Position numbers and translations under genes: made by a program
In this document: in pieces, positions 46,486 to 58,031 of the stretch
How positions within the stretch are numbered: position 1 is the first letter of the stretch
Layout: each line of letters opens with the position of its first letter
Source: Antedon mediterranea
Lineage: Eukaryota > Echinodermata > Crinoidea > Comatulida > Antedonidae
DNA length: 64,000 nt
Assembly (NCBI RefSeq): GCF_964355755.1
Contig: NC_092672.1
Location: forward strand, 25,850,501 to 25,914,500
Direction of reading: 5' to 3'
The notes under the pieces: generated by a model
What the model saw: only the letters and a program-made list of their open reading frames with translations
What the model was told of the DNA's origin: nothing
The model's database searches: none

Positions 46486-49400
46486 GTAAGTAACTATACA
46501 TTAATATTTCAACTTTTTTGTTTTCTTTATGTTTATTTTTCTCAAATTGTAGACGTTTAGTATTATCATTATTAATTTTAATTGACAGTTATCTGAGTTA
46601 AATGACTTTTCTATGGAGACATTTTCAAGCTCTAATATCACTACATCGTTTTTTCTGAAATGTCAATGGAATGGATTTTGTACTGATGGATGCGACCATT
46701 TTGACAAGAAGAGAACGTGACATTAAATTTAACAAATTACCTATTAATTATATTTTAGATTTCTGAAATGTATCGGATTAAACCACAACAATTTGACGTT
46801 AATACAATGGATCAATCACCGTTATCATCGTCATCATTATCATCGTCATCATTATCATCGTCGTCATTATTATCGATATCTGAAAATATAGAAGAGTTTG
46901 TTAATCCACCTGAATGTGGCAAATCTAACGACGACACATTACCCGAAGGAGGACGTGAAAAGAGATATATACACGTAGGCGGAAAATGGTCCGGTTCGAA
47001 GGTAACCTATAGGTGAGTTTAACCTAAAATTATCAAATTCCCCGGCGGTTAATTCAAAAGAAATTGCTCAGGTGGATGGCCATAAATCCTGTTATTAACA
47101 TTTCTGACTTACAAATTACACCTTTTTGCAATTGCTGTTTATATTATTTCTTGTAACAACCCTTCTTTGCTGCTACATTGGCATCCGTCAATAGGCTCCT
47201 CGTATGGCAGTATAACCGCCCGCGAAGATACCTATTTATTGCTATTATCGTTTACTTGACTTGACTCCGAGTCAGGTGTATAGTCATAAATCGAATGAAA
47301 AGCAGACTCACTGTTTATGATTCTGTAACACATCCTGATATCTGTAAAACATTTGAATTATTCCATTTGTTACAACGAGATGAAATAACAACATTAAGCG
47401 TTCAAGGCAGGTGTGACGCTAACCGCCGTTTACCCGATGTCGAAGATCACGTCCAGTAGTCATAAATCCGAATAGACGTAGGCCTATATCATCAGATTAG
47501 AAATTAGTTAAAATCATAAAAGTGTTCCATAATTTCTTCCAATAGAGTCTTAGTTAGTTTTTAGCAGCAAACCCACTATAAGCTAAATCTAACCAATGCT
47601 AAATCTATCATGTATTACGTAAACTTGTTTTCAATTTGGTTATCATTGATGACGTAAAAAATAGTTATAATAAGCTAAACATGAAACCGAATCGCTCAGT
47701 AGGCTTAAAATTAAGTTACCTGGCGGTGCGTAAAACGTCACATTTTCCCTGAAGTGTTTTCCCTTGTATTACACAACTATTACATTTTTTTATTTTGGAG
47801 TTTATTAATGTACAGAACATTTAACCTAAAACACGTTAGGAAAAACAATGCAGCCGGTTAATATAATATGTTCAGCCTGTATATTATACATATACTGTTA
47901 GTTTTAGTCAGTGAAGCCATGGAGGGAATAATTGCTACGTTGGGAAGCTGACTAACAACACAACAGTGTGTTTCAACTAAGCTCTGTAGCAAGATCTGTT
48001 ATAGATAGAGTTACCTATTTTATATTGCCAGACACAGAGATGACCTAATAATAACTTTAAAATAGTTTAGTAGACTACCAAAGTACACGATCACTGACCA
48101 TGGAAGATAAATAACTGGTACCACAGCTACTACTTGCACAGTGTGTTTTAGGTCTAAACACCCCTAGAGAAGACACCTTCGGGACGCGTCGCTATCCCCA
48201 TTAATAATAGGGATGGTGCTAAATAGAGGTTTGCCGTAGTGTTAAATGATACCTTAGGCCTGCTCCTCATTTCACGGGAAAGTGTAAGTAGGTGTTCTAC
48301 AGTAGGCCTATACGATACGTCAAAGTACCTTTAATTGCGTCTATATTATTATTTAAGCGTTTGCAACCAATTACAAAAAAGCTACAACCACAGAGACCTC
48401 CCTGCACAGAGGTAACACTTAATGATAATTAGCCACTGGCAATAATTTGTATAAGGTCACTTTGATTGACTGGTCAAACGTCCCCGGGTGTTTTGACATT
48501 GTTTTTTTTCAACAGTACTATCAAAATCACAGGTATACGTACGATACCAATTAGTTGCGAGGTTTGACGTTACGAACACATCAAGAAGCCAACGCGATGT
48601 TAACACATCGATGACGCGAAATGTGTAATCCCGCCAGGCGTCGATGTTGAGCGCTACACTGTTTAATACATGGACCATTGTTATAAATGAACACCCTGGA
48701 TCTGATCTCGTAAAACAATTGTGTATATTGACAGATCATAGTTTTACAACAGTGTTTATATGGTTTTCATAAAATCATATAATTTACCTACCGCGACTCA
48801 ACTTCAAAACACCGGTACACGGGAATAAAAAAATACACCATGCATCAATTTGTATGGGAAAAGGTCTCCAATTCTCAATAATGCATAATAACATATTAAA
48901 AAAAAACATATGTAAAATAATAGAACTGCCTGCCTTTTGTAGTATAACTTTAGTACAGTGATTCAAACAAACTAGAGGGCGCAACTCACATGATACATGT
49001 TGTTTAAGACCGTGTTTCCACAGTCAAAATATACACGCAATGCAAAATTAACCGATAAAAGGGTCATTCAGATTAGACAAAAGTTATTAATACGATAATG
49101 TTTAACCTTTGACATGGAGGTTAAATTGGTGTGACGATGACGTACGGTACAAATGAAGTTTCTCGCATTATGTTAATGATTGGGCATACGTAGTTATTAT
49201 TTTATTTTATTAACGATCTGTAAAATAACAACATTGATGTGTTTTTTTTATTGCAGAATAATGAATTACCCAAAGCGAGGTAAACCATCTAAAGCCAAGA
49301 TTCACAAAAACATTGCCCGAGCATTTAGATTGTGGGAGGGCGCAAGTAACTTAAACTTTGAAGAAGTTTACTCAGGAAAAGCAGATATCGTCATATCATT

Positions 49401-49937
49401 CGCCAAAGGAAAACATGGCGATAGATACTCATTTGACGGTAAAGGCGGTTGGTTGGCGCATGCGTTCTATCCAAGAAGTGGACATGGTGACATGAATGGT
49501 GATATTCACTTTGACGATTCAGAAAAGTTTACACTAAGACCAGGAAAAGGTACGTAGATAAAAAATCAGTATATAATTTTACGAACACACCAGTTTTCGT
49601 GTGTTTTGTCATATGAAGTTCAAATTCAGCTTAAAATCCGTTGCTTAATTCTATAAACATATGTCGATTGCTTAATTATGCAAATTTGTAGTGCCATGTA
49701 ATGTCTAACATATATCTTTATTTTTTTTCAGCTGGTTATAATTTCTTCTATGTTGCATCACACGAGATTGGTCATAGTTTAGGGTTGGGACACTCGCGGG
49801 TAAGAGGAGCTCTCATGGACAGTGCGTATCCAGATGACCCGTACAACGTAAAACTCACACAAGATGATATTGACGGCATCCAGGCGCTCTACGGTCCACC
49901 AAATACACAATCAAACGATATTTTTGATCTCATATAA
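46351..49937 (+). CDS. Matrixin-type metalloprotease A (no hemopexin), four exons
   Basis: CDS joins 46351-46485, 46759-47012, 49257-49549 and 49732-49937; 295 aa, all phases consistent. A start at 46372 gives 288 aa and aligns better with the paralogue. It is a secreted zinc endopeptidase of the MMP/hatching-enzyme family. Order: signal peptide, short prodomain, Ser-rich tract (about 66-84), a cysteine at 98 in PPECGKSND, furin-type REKR (111-114), and catalytic domain from YIHVGGKW. Zinc ligands are His238, His242 and His248 with Glu239 in [11 protein letters not shown]; Met256 makes the Met-turn. The HGDxxxFDG ... LAHAF ... GDIHFDD block supplies structural zinc and calcium sites. The usual peptidoglycan-binding-like prodomain and hemopexin domain are absent, and PRCGxPD is degenerate. 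A tandem paralogue starts 4.4 kb downstream. Confidence 0.88.
46759..47012 (+). CDS. Matrixin A exon 2 (propeptide)
   Basis: Acceptor TATATTTTAG; donor TATAG|GTGAGT, phase 2. It contains a 15-bp-period TCATCGTCATCATTA-like repeat coding for SSSSL units, the lone propeptide cysteine and the furin-type site. Confidence 0.85.
47013..49256 (+). other. Intron 2 of matrixin A
   Basis: 2.2 kb, nothing recognised beyond scattered TAGGCCTA octamers (about 47479, 48303). Intron 1 (46486-46758) and intron 3 (49550-49731) are short and empty. Confidence 0.6.
49257..49549 (+). CDS. Matrixin A exon 3 (catalytic domain, structural metal sites)
   Basis: Acceptor TTTATTGCAG; donor AAAAG|GTACGT, phase 1. It runs from RIMNYP through [18 protein letters not shown], the HGD motif and GDIHFDD. 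Confidence 0.9.
49732..49937 (+). CDS. Matrixin A exon 4 (zinc-binding helix, stop)
   Basis: Acceptor TTTTTTTTCAG. It encodes the zinc-binding helix, the Met-turn (GALMDSAYP) and the final IQALYGPP, where MMP catalytic domains end, plus ten extra residues before TAA. No hinge or hemopexin follows. Confidence 0.92.
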
Positions 49938-50126
49938 ATCAATGTCAATTTTAATAATGTATATATAATATTTATTTATGACTATTTCTCGGATTTCTGC
50001 CGAGTTTGCAATTAATTATTTATTAATGTAATTAAACTACAACATTTTAAATTTTAAAAAGGCATTGTCTTTAAATGCACATAAACATAGGCCTATCAAT
50101 TAATGTGTTGTTTTTTTGTTTGTAAA

Positions 50127-50310
50127 GCCTGGTTCCCACTAGTGACGCAACGTAAGCAATTGCCCTTCCCATAATTGTATTTGCCCCCGCCTGCGTGAAA
50201 TCAAACCTGCGATTTTTGCAGCACTGTTGCGTCGTCGTTTCCTACTTGTGATTACGTAATACATCTTTGCGTCAATACGTCACTGCGTTGCGTTCTAGTG
50301 GGAATCACGC
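50127..50310. mobile_element. MITE, family A copy 3
   Basis: 184 bp; ends GCCTGGTTCCCACTAGTGACG and, inverted, GCGTGATTCCCACTAGAACG. Sub-terminal GACGCAACG and CTGCGTTGCG blocks match copy 1. The adjacent 50335-50455 (AACGCAAG, CCAATTACAAGCGA, AACCAAGC) looks like a decayed fourth copy. Confidence 0.8.
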
Positions 50311-52000
50311 TTAATTACGTGTTTACGTTTTACACACTCCATAGTTCACACAGCGAAGTATGCGTAACGCAAGTTTACCAATTACAAGCGAATTTCGAAT
50401 GATTTAGCGCATCAAATTGCTTCAGCTGCGTCCAAATGTAAACCAAGCTCGTATATTTGTATGTACACGCAACAATGCACCAATCAGTGAATGTAATAAT
50501 AGCATTTTACTAACATAAAATGTGCGTTGAAATCTAAAGCTTTTCCTAATGCAATGACCACGAAAGTTGATCATAAGTATATCATAAAGGAAGTTTTAAT
50601 CATTAACTATGTGTATTCATCAAGACACGTTGTAAATTAAGATAGATTTGTTTTGAAGATTATGATGATAACTATCTTGATTCACGTGTAGTCGTTGCGG
50701 AACAAATTGCACGGAAGATGTTATCAAATGATAGATAATTGCTGTCATAGGCCTCACGTAGGCTTGCAGATGTTTATTTTATATATGCTGCGCTTGATCA
50801 AACTTATATCAATTGTCTAGTGTGATAGTAAATACAAGAGTACATATTATTGTAAATACAATACTTTTTATTTTATACTTCAGCTGTACAGTATTTAACT
50901 TATTTATTAATTAGCAAAACTGATTTGTATTATCTTGGAATTGAATTGTTATCGTGGATTAAATCATGAAAAATGTTTTTGGCATTAAAGTTAAAACAAC
51001 GAACCTACTTTAATAGACTGGTGCGTTTTATTTGATTTGTTTTATGAGATATTTTATTGGGGTTACGTAAAGGTATTGAAAGCCGTTTGTGGAAGATCCG
51101 TCAAATTACGATTGATATTAAAGGCCAGGTGCGGGCAAAAAATGTCTATTGGTCATACATTCCAATAATTATCGATCTATAGTTTCCCCTATGTTTCATA
51201 ATTTTTTGGGATTTTATTTGTGTTACAGGAGCTTGTTGAAAATAAGCACTTTCTTATCAGTGGGGGGATAGTTCAACTTACACAGTAAAATCTCTATTCT
51301 TATGTACACACATTTTGTAAATAGAGAGGCATTTTAAAAAGCTATGAAAAATAAACGGTGTGGTAAAAAATGTTATCAAATGACTAAATATAGGTAATAT
51401 AACTTGAATTTTAAATTTCTAGTATTTTTATTCAACTTCAGATTTTTATTTTCATGCTAAAGCAAAAATTATCCACCGTATATCCACCATCTTTTTTCAC
51501 CTTTAGGGAGTCACCAGACATGTTATTACATAGGTTAAACTACCTAACTACTGAAAAAAGTCTTCCTGGTTTTTATGGCAAATTTTTGCCAAATTTTGTA
51601 TTTGACCATATTAAGGAAAATTCATGCTTTTTCGTCTTGATTTCTGTTACAAATATTTGATTTATGTACAATTAACCAGATATTATATTTAAAATTCATG
51701 CCTGTATCTGAGCTTTAAAGCACCTAGATCAAATTATCTAAAGGTTGCAGTGTTTACTGTACTTAATCTCAAGCTTTAACTGGAAAATGTTCCTGTTCTA
51801 ATAAACCGTTTAAAACGCTTTAAAAGAAGAGTGCACAATCAATATCACTTTTTAATAAAACTCATAAAACTACGAACAACAAAACGCCAACATAGGCATG
51901 TTGTTATTAAAAAATGATGACCTTGCCGGTCATTTTATACGTACGTAAAACGTAAAATCAGGATTCGTAGAATCAGAGATATGAAAAACCTGTATGGATA

Positions 52001-52401
52001 AAGGCCCATTTACACTAGGACGATAACGATCGACGATAAATAAACAAATTTGCATTGCTCATACATAAAACAAAAGAAATCTAATTTTTTTTTTATTCTA
52101 GGACTATTTAGGAACCATCTATGCTTCCTTTGATGAAAATGATATTTTCAGACGTCCAATCAAATGACGTCATGATTAGTAAGAGCAATAATATCGTGAC
52201 AATACAACGATATTTTTTGTTTATTGATCATGACGTCATTTGATTGGATTTAAAAAAAAAATTATTTTATCAAAGACAGAATAAATGAGTATTCTATAAT
52301 TCTAGAACGAAAAACTTTCTAAATTATTTTGTTTTATATAAGAAAAATGCATGCTTATCTATTTATCGTCGATCGTTATCGTCCTAGTGTAAATGGGCCT
52401 T
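52001..52401. mobile_element. MITE-like foldback element, family E
   Basis: 401 bp with terminal repeats AAGGCCCATTTACACTAGGA, extending inward to about 40 bp through CGATAACGATCGACGATAAATA. The interior also folds (CCAATCAAATGACGTCATGA versus TCATGACGTCATTTGATTGG). No coding capacity. Confidence 0.9.
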
Positions 52402-52899
52402 AAAACCTTCTTTGATACGTATAGGCAACCTTAACTAACATCTGTTCAGGAAATGTAGATTTGTATACGGCGAGGGGCGACGTCAGAACTGTTACACAGT
52501 TAGTGTTTCTTTTTATCAATTCCGGTTGTTTAAGATTAACGCCCTCTTGTGAATTCTACCCTTACACGACATACGTTTTTAATGATGGTCAAATAAAATC
52601 ACTGGTGTAATTTAGGTATTGAGTTACTGCTGGTAGTTAATAATCTATTGGCTATTCAATTTGAAATACAGGATATTAAAGGAAAAATCCCGAAGCTTAA
52701 GGTTTCTACCGTGCATTCAATTCAAACATAAAAATGTTGAATAAAAAAATATGGTCAAAATACACTAACAAGAATTAAACAATTGAAAAGCATTAATAAT
52801 CTTCTGAGAATGCTGTTAGAAATTACAAAATATGTTCACTAATTGTAAGATAGAATTATACAATGTAAACAAAAATGATTTGATTACAAATTGGCCTAG

Positions 52900-53560
52900 A
52901 TCAGGACAAGTCCCACTGGTGTAAAAACAATGCTAAATTTTAAACCTTTGCTTTTTCATGAAAATAAAATGTACATTGGTGGCAATGAAATTTGTAAACC
53001 ATGCTAAAATACTTGGAGTCACGCTCAAAACGATTTGAAATGGAATAAGTAGCGATACCATCCTTAAGGCTAATAAACAACTCTCTTTTTAAAGAAGTAT
53101 AAATTGGTTTAAATTGTAAAGAGCTATGCTATGTCTAATGTGGGTATATATTAGGTCCTTGCTTGAATATGCCGATGTCGTATAGCATTCGTGTTTAACC
53201 AGATCGCTTACTCTTCTTAAATGTGTCTAAGGCACAGCTTTTTGCATTAGATTTGGAAGAACTTTAGTGCATATATGTTAATTCTTTAAATGTCTGTAAA
53301 CTTCCTTATCTCTCTCTGACAGAGCAGCTCACAATCTTAAATTTGCAAAGGAAATATCCAAGACTGTCCATTCTTCTTATCTGGTTTGAGAGTTACGGGA
53401 GATTGCTCCGCAATAGGAACCAAATATCACAATTATCATCTAGAACTGCAACAGTCCAATCCCCTATGTTATCCCACTGCTCAATGCTTGATCGCTTTGT
53501 ATCTTTCATATTTATCATGTTATTTATTTTATAAATTGGTGTTTTTGTATATCTTTAAGA
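52900..53560 (+). pseudogene. Decayed non-LTR retrotransposon, RT C-terminal region
   Basis: Broken frames retain LINE signatures in order: VNHAKILGVTL (52998-53030), LLEYADVV with the usual tryptophan replaced by stop TAG (about 53159-53190), an ILNLQRKYPRL-like block near 53335, and an NRNQISQLSSR block near 53420. Several stops and frame changes intervene. It is a different and much older copy than the one at 319-3296. Confidence 0.55.
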
Positions 53561-54190
53561 GCATGTATTAAAAGATTACACGTAATCTGGCCATTTGCCA
53601 CAAGTTGTACCGATGCTATATTGTTTTTTTAAATAATAGAAGTATAATATTAGATTATAAACGAACAAAGTTATGTAATTTAATTAATATAAAACATAAA
53701 GACCTACCTAAGAAAAAGTTATGTCTTGGTTTGTTATCTTGGTTACCAGTCATGTACAAAATCATGTTACGGTTCCAGGGTTCCTGACGCAATTACGTTA
53801 AATTTTACAGCATGAGTTTCCATTTCTCTAATTGGCGAATCATGTATACATTGCTCTTTGAAAACAAATACAATTTACTCTAGATCAGAAAAAAAAAATA
53901 AATTAAGTAAAGCATTACACACACGCCCTAAACTAGATTATATGAATTTCTAAATGGGGGTGGAACTGGGTCTATTTTCAGGGTTAAAAAAGATTACGTT
54001 TAACACCGCAAGCAATAACAAGGTCAAGATCAAGTTAGGCTTATAATAATTTACTTTTTAATGATTTTAGTTTGTATTGACAAACAAATAAACAATGACC
54101 ACTACCGCAATGGACTTTTGCTGGGATTTACTGTAAACCTTGTTCCGGTTACTTTCAACGAACTTTAACCACATCACATTGCTGTTAATT

Positions 54191-54279
54191 ACGTCACCGC
54201 GTAAACTTATTCAACCAATCAGTGATGAGCAATTGCAGCGGATCGAGAATTTGTGGTCACCAGGACAACTTATATATAT
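54191..54279 (+). promoter_or_regulatory. Promoter of matrixin gene B
   Basis: CRE-like ACGTCA (54191-54196), CCAAT (54215-54219) within CAACCAATCAG, and a TATATATAT box (54271-54279), 106 bp before the ATG. It shares the CCAAT block and spacing of gene A but lacks the AP-1-type site. Confidence 0.65.
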
Positions 54280-54384
54280 TCGAAAATAATTTGTTTATTT
54301 ATTAAATGATTAAAAGAGTTGATATTTATTACAGTATAGTTTAAAAAAATTTATTTCCAATAAGCTGTTTGTATAACCTTTGCA

Positions 54385-54480
54385 ATGCAGTGGTATTATT
54401 TAAGACATTTAGTGCAATATGCGATTTTTATGTGCTGCTTTGTGCTATCATCATCAAAAGCGTTGCCGATATTAAATGAG
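54385..54480 (+). CDS. Matrixin B exon 1 (signal peptide)
   Basis: ATG at 54385, donor AATGAG|GTAAGT, phase 0, 32 codons. The start is the only in-frame ATG with the paralogous signal sequence. Confidence 0.82.
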
Positions 54481-57400
54481 GTAAGTAAACCTAAAATAAG
54501 GTAAAAGTAAGGAAAATATTGATTTTTATTAAGGTAAGGTTGATTAAGTATTTTTATTTGTTTTGTCTTATAGGTTCGTCCCACTTTTGTTGTTAATGTT
54601 TTTTTATTGTCACCTTTATGTTTTACTCTATTATTACTACGAGGTAGTATGTGTCAAATGTTGCGTCGTGTAAATTACAACCTACTACATTTGAATAAAG
54701 ATGCTGTGAAAGTGTCCCGGTAGTAGATCACTGAGCGTGTGCTCTCAATGGCAGAATAAAACTTATAACCAATTATCATTGTTATGTTACATTATAGAAT
54801 ACACGTCAAATGCAATTAAATCCGGTGAATAGCATTATGAAGGAGGACTTATCACTATCATCTGCGTCATTATCACAAGATAGTATGTTTGATGAGGTTA
54901 TTATTACACCGTCTGAAGATGAACGTAATTTGAGCGAAAAACAGATATTGGAAACAGATATAACACGTGAAAAGAGGTACACACATAGAGGAGCCAAATG
55001 GAATGGTAGAGTAACTTACAGGTGGGTTATAATTTCATTATTTGGAATTACGAATAATGGACTAACATTTTGAGACATTAACAGTTATTTTAATCAAATT
55101 TCAAATTATTCATTAAAATTTTTTTTTCAAATGATATTGATTGATATATATTAATTAAGTTGTTCAAAAGTTACAACAAGAATGAAATAAGCAAATCACT
55201 GGATTTGCAATAATTAAACAAAATACAAAATATTCGTTATATTTATTTTACACCATACTTAGCCTATTTTTTCTATAGTCAAATTATATAATAACTTATC
55301 CGCTAGTAACCTCTTTAATCAATGTCAAAGGTTATGAGAGGCGGCGATTCAAAAGGAGAGTGCTCAAAGTCCATTACTTGATGAATGGAATGCATTTTTA
55401 GAAAGATAATTCATAGAATAACCCGTAGGTCTATATTTTACCATTATAAGGTTGTTATTAGTATAAAAATAATCAGTTAATATTCATATTTTTGTATTAC
55501 TAAGTTATTGCAACCTATAGAATAGTCTATTTGGTTTTTTTGTTTAGAGCGTATTAAAAGGAATGGAATGACCTACTTTAATGAAAGTTATTATTGAATG
55601 ACCTATATCACCGGGATTAGAGTTACGACGAATATAACCTAGTAGGTTTTTTTTGTGGATTAGAAGGTCTAGTATGACGGACCATTACCACATGGTTTTA
55701 GAATAGGAAGTTTATTTTGACACGCGACATTATTACTTTTTAAATAAAGTTTTCTTTTTTTACAATTTTTATTTTAACTTATTTAATGAGGATGAACTTA
55801 CATAGACACAAATAACAATGTACACTTTTAAAAACTTTTTAAAATTAAAAACGAATAAAAACTCATGGCATTCAATTGCATATTGATTGTAAAGTTTACA
55901 AAAAAAATAATTTTTAGTGAAAGTGTAAGTTAATGGTTTTTAAATCAAACTAGTTGAATTTAAAAATTCTAAACTAGTTACGAAAGCGAAAATCAAGTTG
56001 AAAGCAACAAACAGTTATCTATCCGTTATCAGTTATCATTATTTCTTAATCAAAATAGTATATCTCAATCAATATTGTTTATTATTTGGACGGTTTATTT
56101 GAACGAATGAAATAACCATACCTTGCTTATAATAATGGTTCTTACGACAGCAAAAGCAGAATACCCTGAATTAGTGTCTTACATGGCGTTACGGTAAACG
56201 AGGATCACATGCATTTAAATAGGAAGTTATTTATTCAATTAGACCGTATCCTATACACTAAAAGGAAACGTTTAAAGCGACAATGGTTGCAGTAGGTTTA
56301 TCAGTCATGTTTTTTGACGGATAAAATAATATATAGATATATGTGGAATTAAAAAAAAATGTGTTACATTGAATGGAAGTTGGACAATTTTATTGTTTAG
56401 GTAATATTTTATTACAGTTTATATTTTATGATTAGTAAAAATTCTTACGAGAAAAACAATTCTAGGTTAAATAGTTCCAACATTGGAATGACAGATATGG
56501 AAGAGAGAGATTTGAACTCGTCACCAGGACGAGATAAACTATATAATGCGCAAACCTAACGTTACGTGCACATTCGTGCGCGTTATTGCTAGGAAAGGAA
56601 GGTATCATACTGCAAATCATCTGATACAAAAATAAAAAAAATAAAAAACCGGAAATGATTAAAGATTCTTTAATTTTAGACAGTTTTCCAACATTTATAA
56701 ATTCACTTAAATCACATGTTTTATATTGACTTTGTTGAATCGACTATAATGTATTTTATCCATTTTTTTTATATTGACACTGTTGATTTGTCTATTTGTT
56801 ATTTAATTTAATAATAATAATAATAAACTAGAAATATAATATATATTTTGCGCTTTCAGAATACTCAATTACCCCGAGCGTGGATTACCACCTAAAGCCA
56901 AGGTCCACAAATACATCGCTCGAGCGTTTAGACTTTGGAGGGCAGTAAGTAACCTGAGAGTAAAGGAAGTATATTCAGGACACGCCGATATTCTGATATC
57001 GTTCGTTCAACGTAATCACGGAGATGGATTTCCATTTGACGGAAGAGGTGGATCCCTAGCTCACGTGATTCGAGGAGGTGGCAACCTTAATGGTGACATT
57101 CACTTTGATGATTCTGATAAGTTTTCGCTAAAACAAGGAACAAGTATGTTGAACATTTACTATGCATTATTGTGATTAAGCCTAATGTCTAATAATTAAT
57201 CTCATTAACAAAATAATACCTTTTACTGTTTTAGAATTGAGTATTTCTAACTAAAATCTGCTGCTGAAAAGTTGCTGTACTTTGGCGTAAAAACCGATAA
57301 TTTTAATCAGCTTAATCCAGCTAGCCTAGCACATTGGTTGTTAATAAAAAAAAAAGTATATGAAAGAGACAAATGCCTGCGAACCAATCACACAATTCAA

Positions 57401-57821
57401 CTGTTTAACCTCTTTTATAAAACTTACTCATAATGACAATATTCTCATTATGTATAATATTTTATAGCATTGTAAGAATAATAACATTTTAATTTCTTAT
57501 TTTTAAGTAACTTAGCAAAGTGTACGTATTTTATTTAATCCTTAAAACAAAGTTCGTTTCATGATAAACAGACTGGTTTGATTACTAAAGCTTCATGTTT
57601 TTACTTAAGCACTGATGAACTAAGCCATTTTACCTTATTTTTCAGCTACGTTTAATTTCTTCTACATCGCCGCACATGAGATAGGTCACAGTCTAGGATT
57701 GGGACATTCAGAAGTAAAAGGTTCATTGATGTATTACGCCTATCCCAGAAATTCAGAATTAGAATACAATGTTAAGCTTGCTGATGACGATATTAAAGGT
57801 ATCAACGCCCTCTACGGATAA
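54385..57821 (+). CDS. Matrixin-type metalloprotease B (no hemopexin), four exons
   Basis: CDS joins 54385-54480, 54798-55021, 56860-57143 and 57646-57821; 259 aa. Tandem paralogue of gene A with the same exon structure and phases. Signal peptide (QYAIFMCCFVLSSSKA), a prodomain of about 65 residues, furin-type REKR (89-92), catalytic domain from YTHRGAKW. Zinc ligands His211, His215, His221 with Glu212; Met-turn SLMYYAYP (Met229); HGDGFPFDG and GDIHFDD preserved. The mature propeptide contains no cysteine, so a cysteine switch is impossible, and there is no hemopexin domain. It ends at INALYG, where the MMP catalytic domain normally ends. All active-site residues remain, so the protein should be an active protease kept latent, if at all, by other means. 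Confidence 0.88.
54798..55021 (+). CDS. Matrixin B exon 2 (propeptide)
   Basis: Acceptor CATTATAG; donor TTACAG|GTGGGT (weaker than gene A's GTGAGT), phase 2. The Ser-rich repeat of gene A is reduced to LSLSSASLS. Confidence 0.83.
55022..56859 (+). other. Intron 2 of matrixin B
   Basis: 1.8 kb. A tRNA-like B box (GAGTTCAAATCTC, minus strand, about 56507-56520) may be an old SINE relic; nothing else recognised. Intron 3 (57144-57645) is unremarkable. Confidence 0.5.
56860..57143 (+). CDS. Matrixin B exon 3
   Basis: Acceptor GCGCTTTCAG; donor ACAA|GTATGT, phase 1. From RILNYP to FSLKQG; three codons shorter than exon 3 of gene A, in the loop before GDIHFDD. Confidence 0.9.
57646..57821 (+). 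CDS. Matrixin B exon 4 (zinc helix, stop)
   Basis: Acceptor TTATTTTTCAG. Encodes [11 protein letters not shown] and the Met-turn and stops (TAA 57819) right after ALYG. Confidence 0.92.
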
Positions 57822-57875
57822 CTGGATATATTATAAGTATATAGTATCTATAAAATACTGCTAAACTAATTTGAC

Positions 57876-57950
57876 TTTCATTGATGTATTACGCATATCA
57901 AATAGATCAAAACCCTCTACGGATAAATAGATGTTGTATATATAAGAATT
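57876..57950 (+). pseudogene. Partial echo of matrixin B exon 4
   Basis: Just after the stop, TTCATTGATGTATTACGC recurs with the exon's TAT codon context. After an internal deletion, CCCTCTACGGATAA and a TATATAAG stretch recur in the same order as exon 4 and its 3' flank. It is a local duplication with the middle missing and is non-coding. Confidence 0.75.
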
Positions 57951-58025
57951 TATTCAAATAACAAAAGGTTTTTACCTTTATTGAGGTTATATTGAAGGCC
58001 TACTTTTGTAAACCATACACCGTCC

Positions 58026-58031
58026 AATAAA
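58026..58031 (+). other. Polyadenylation signal, matrixin B
   Basis: AATAAA 205 bp after the stop codon; the nearest canonical signal. Confidence 0.5.

Larger units (their letters stand above)
49938..54384. other. Region between the two matrixin genes
   Basis: Starts with the AT-rich 3' UTR of gene A. It holds two family A MITE copies (50127-50310 and a decayed one at about 50335-50455), a family E element (52001-52401), a decayed LINE (about 52900-53560) and, at the right end, the promoter of gene B. No intact gene. Confidence 0.6.
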
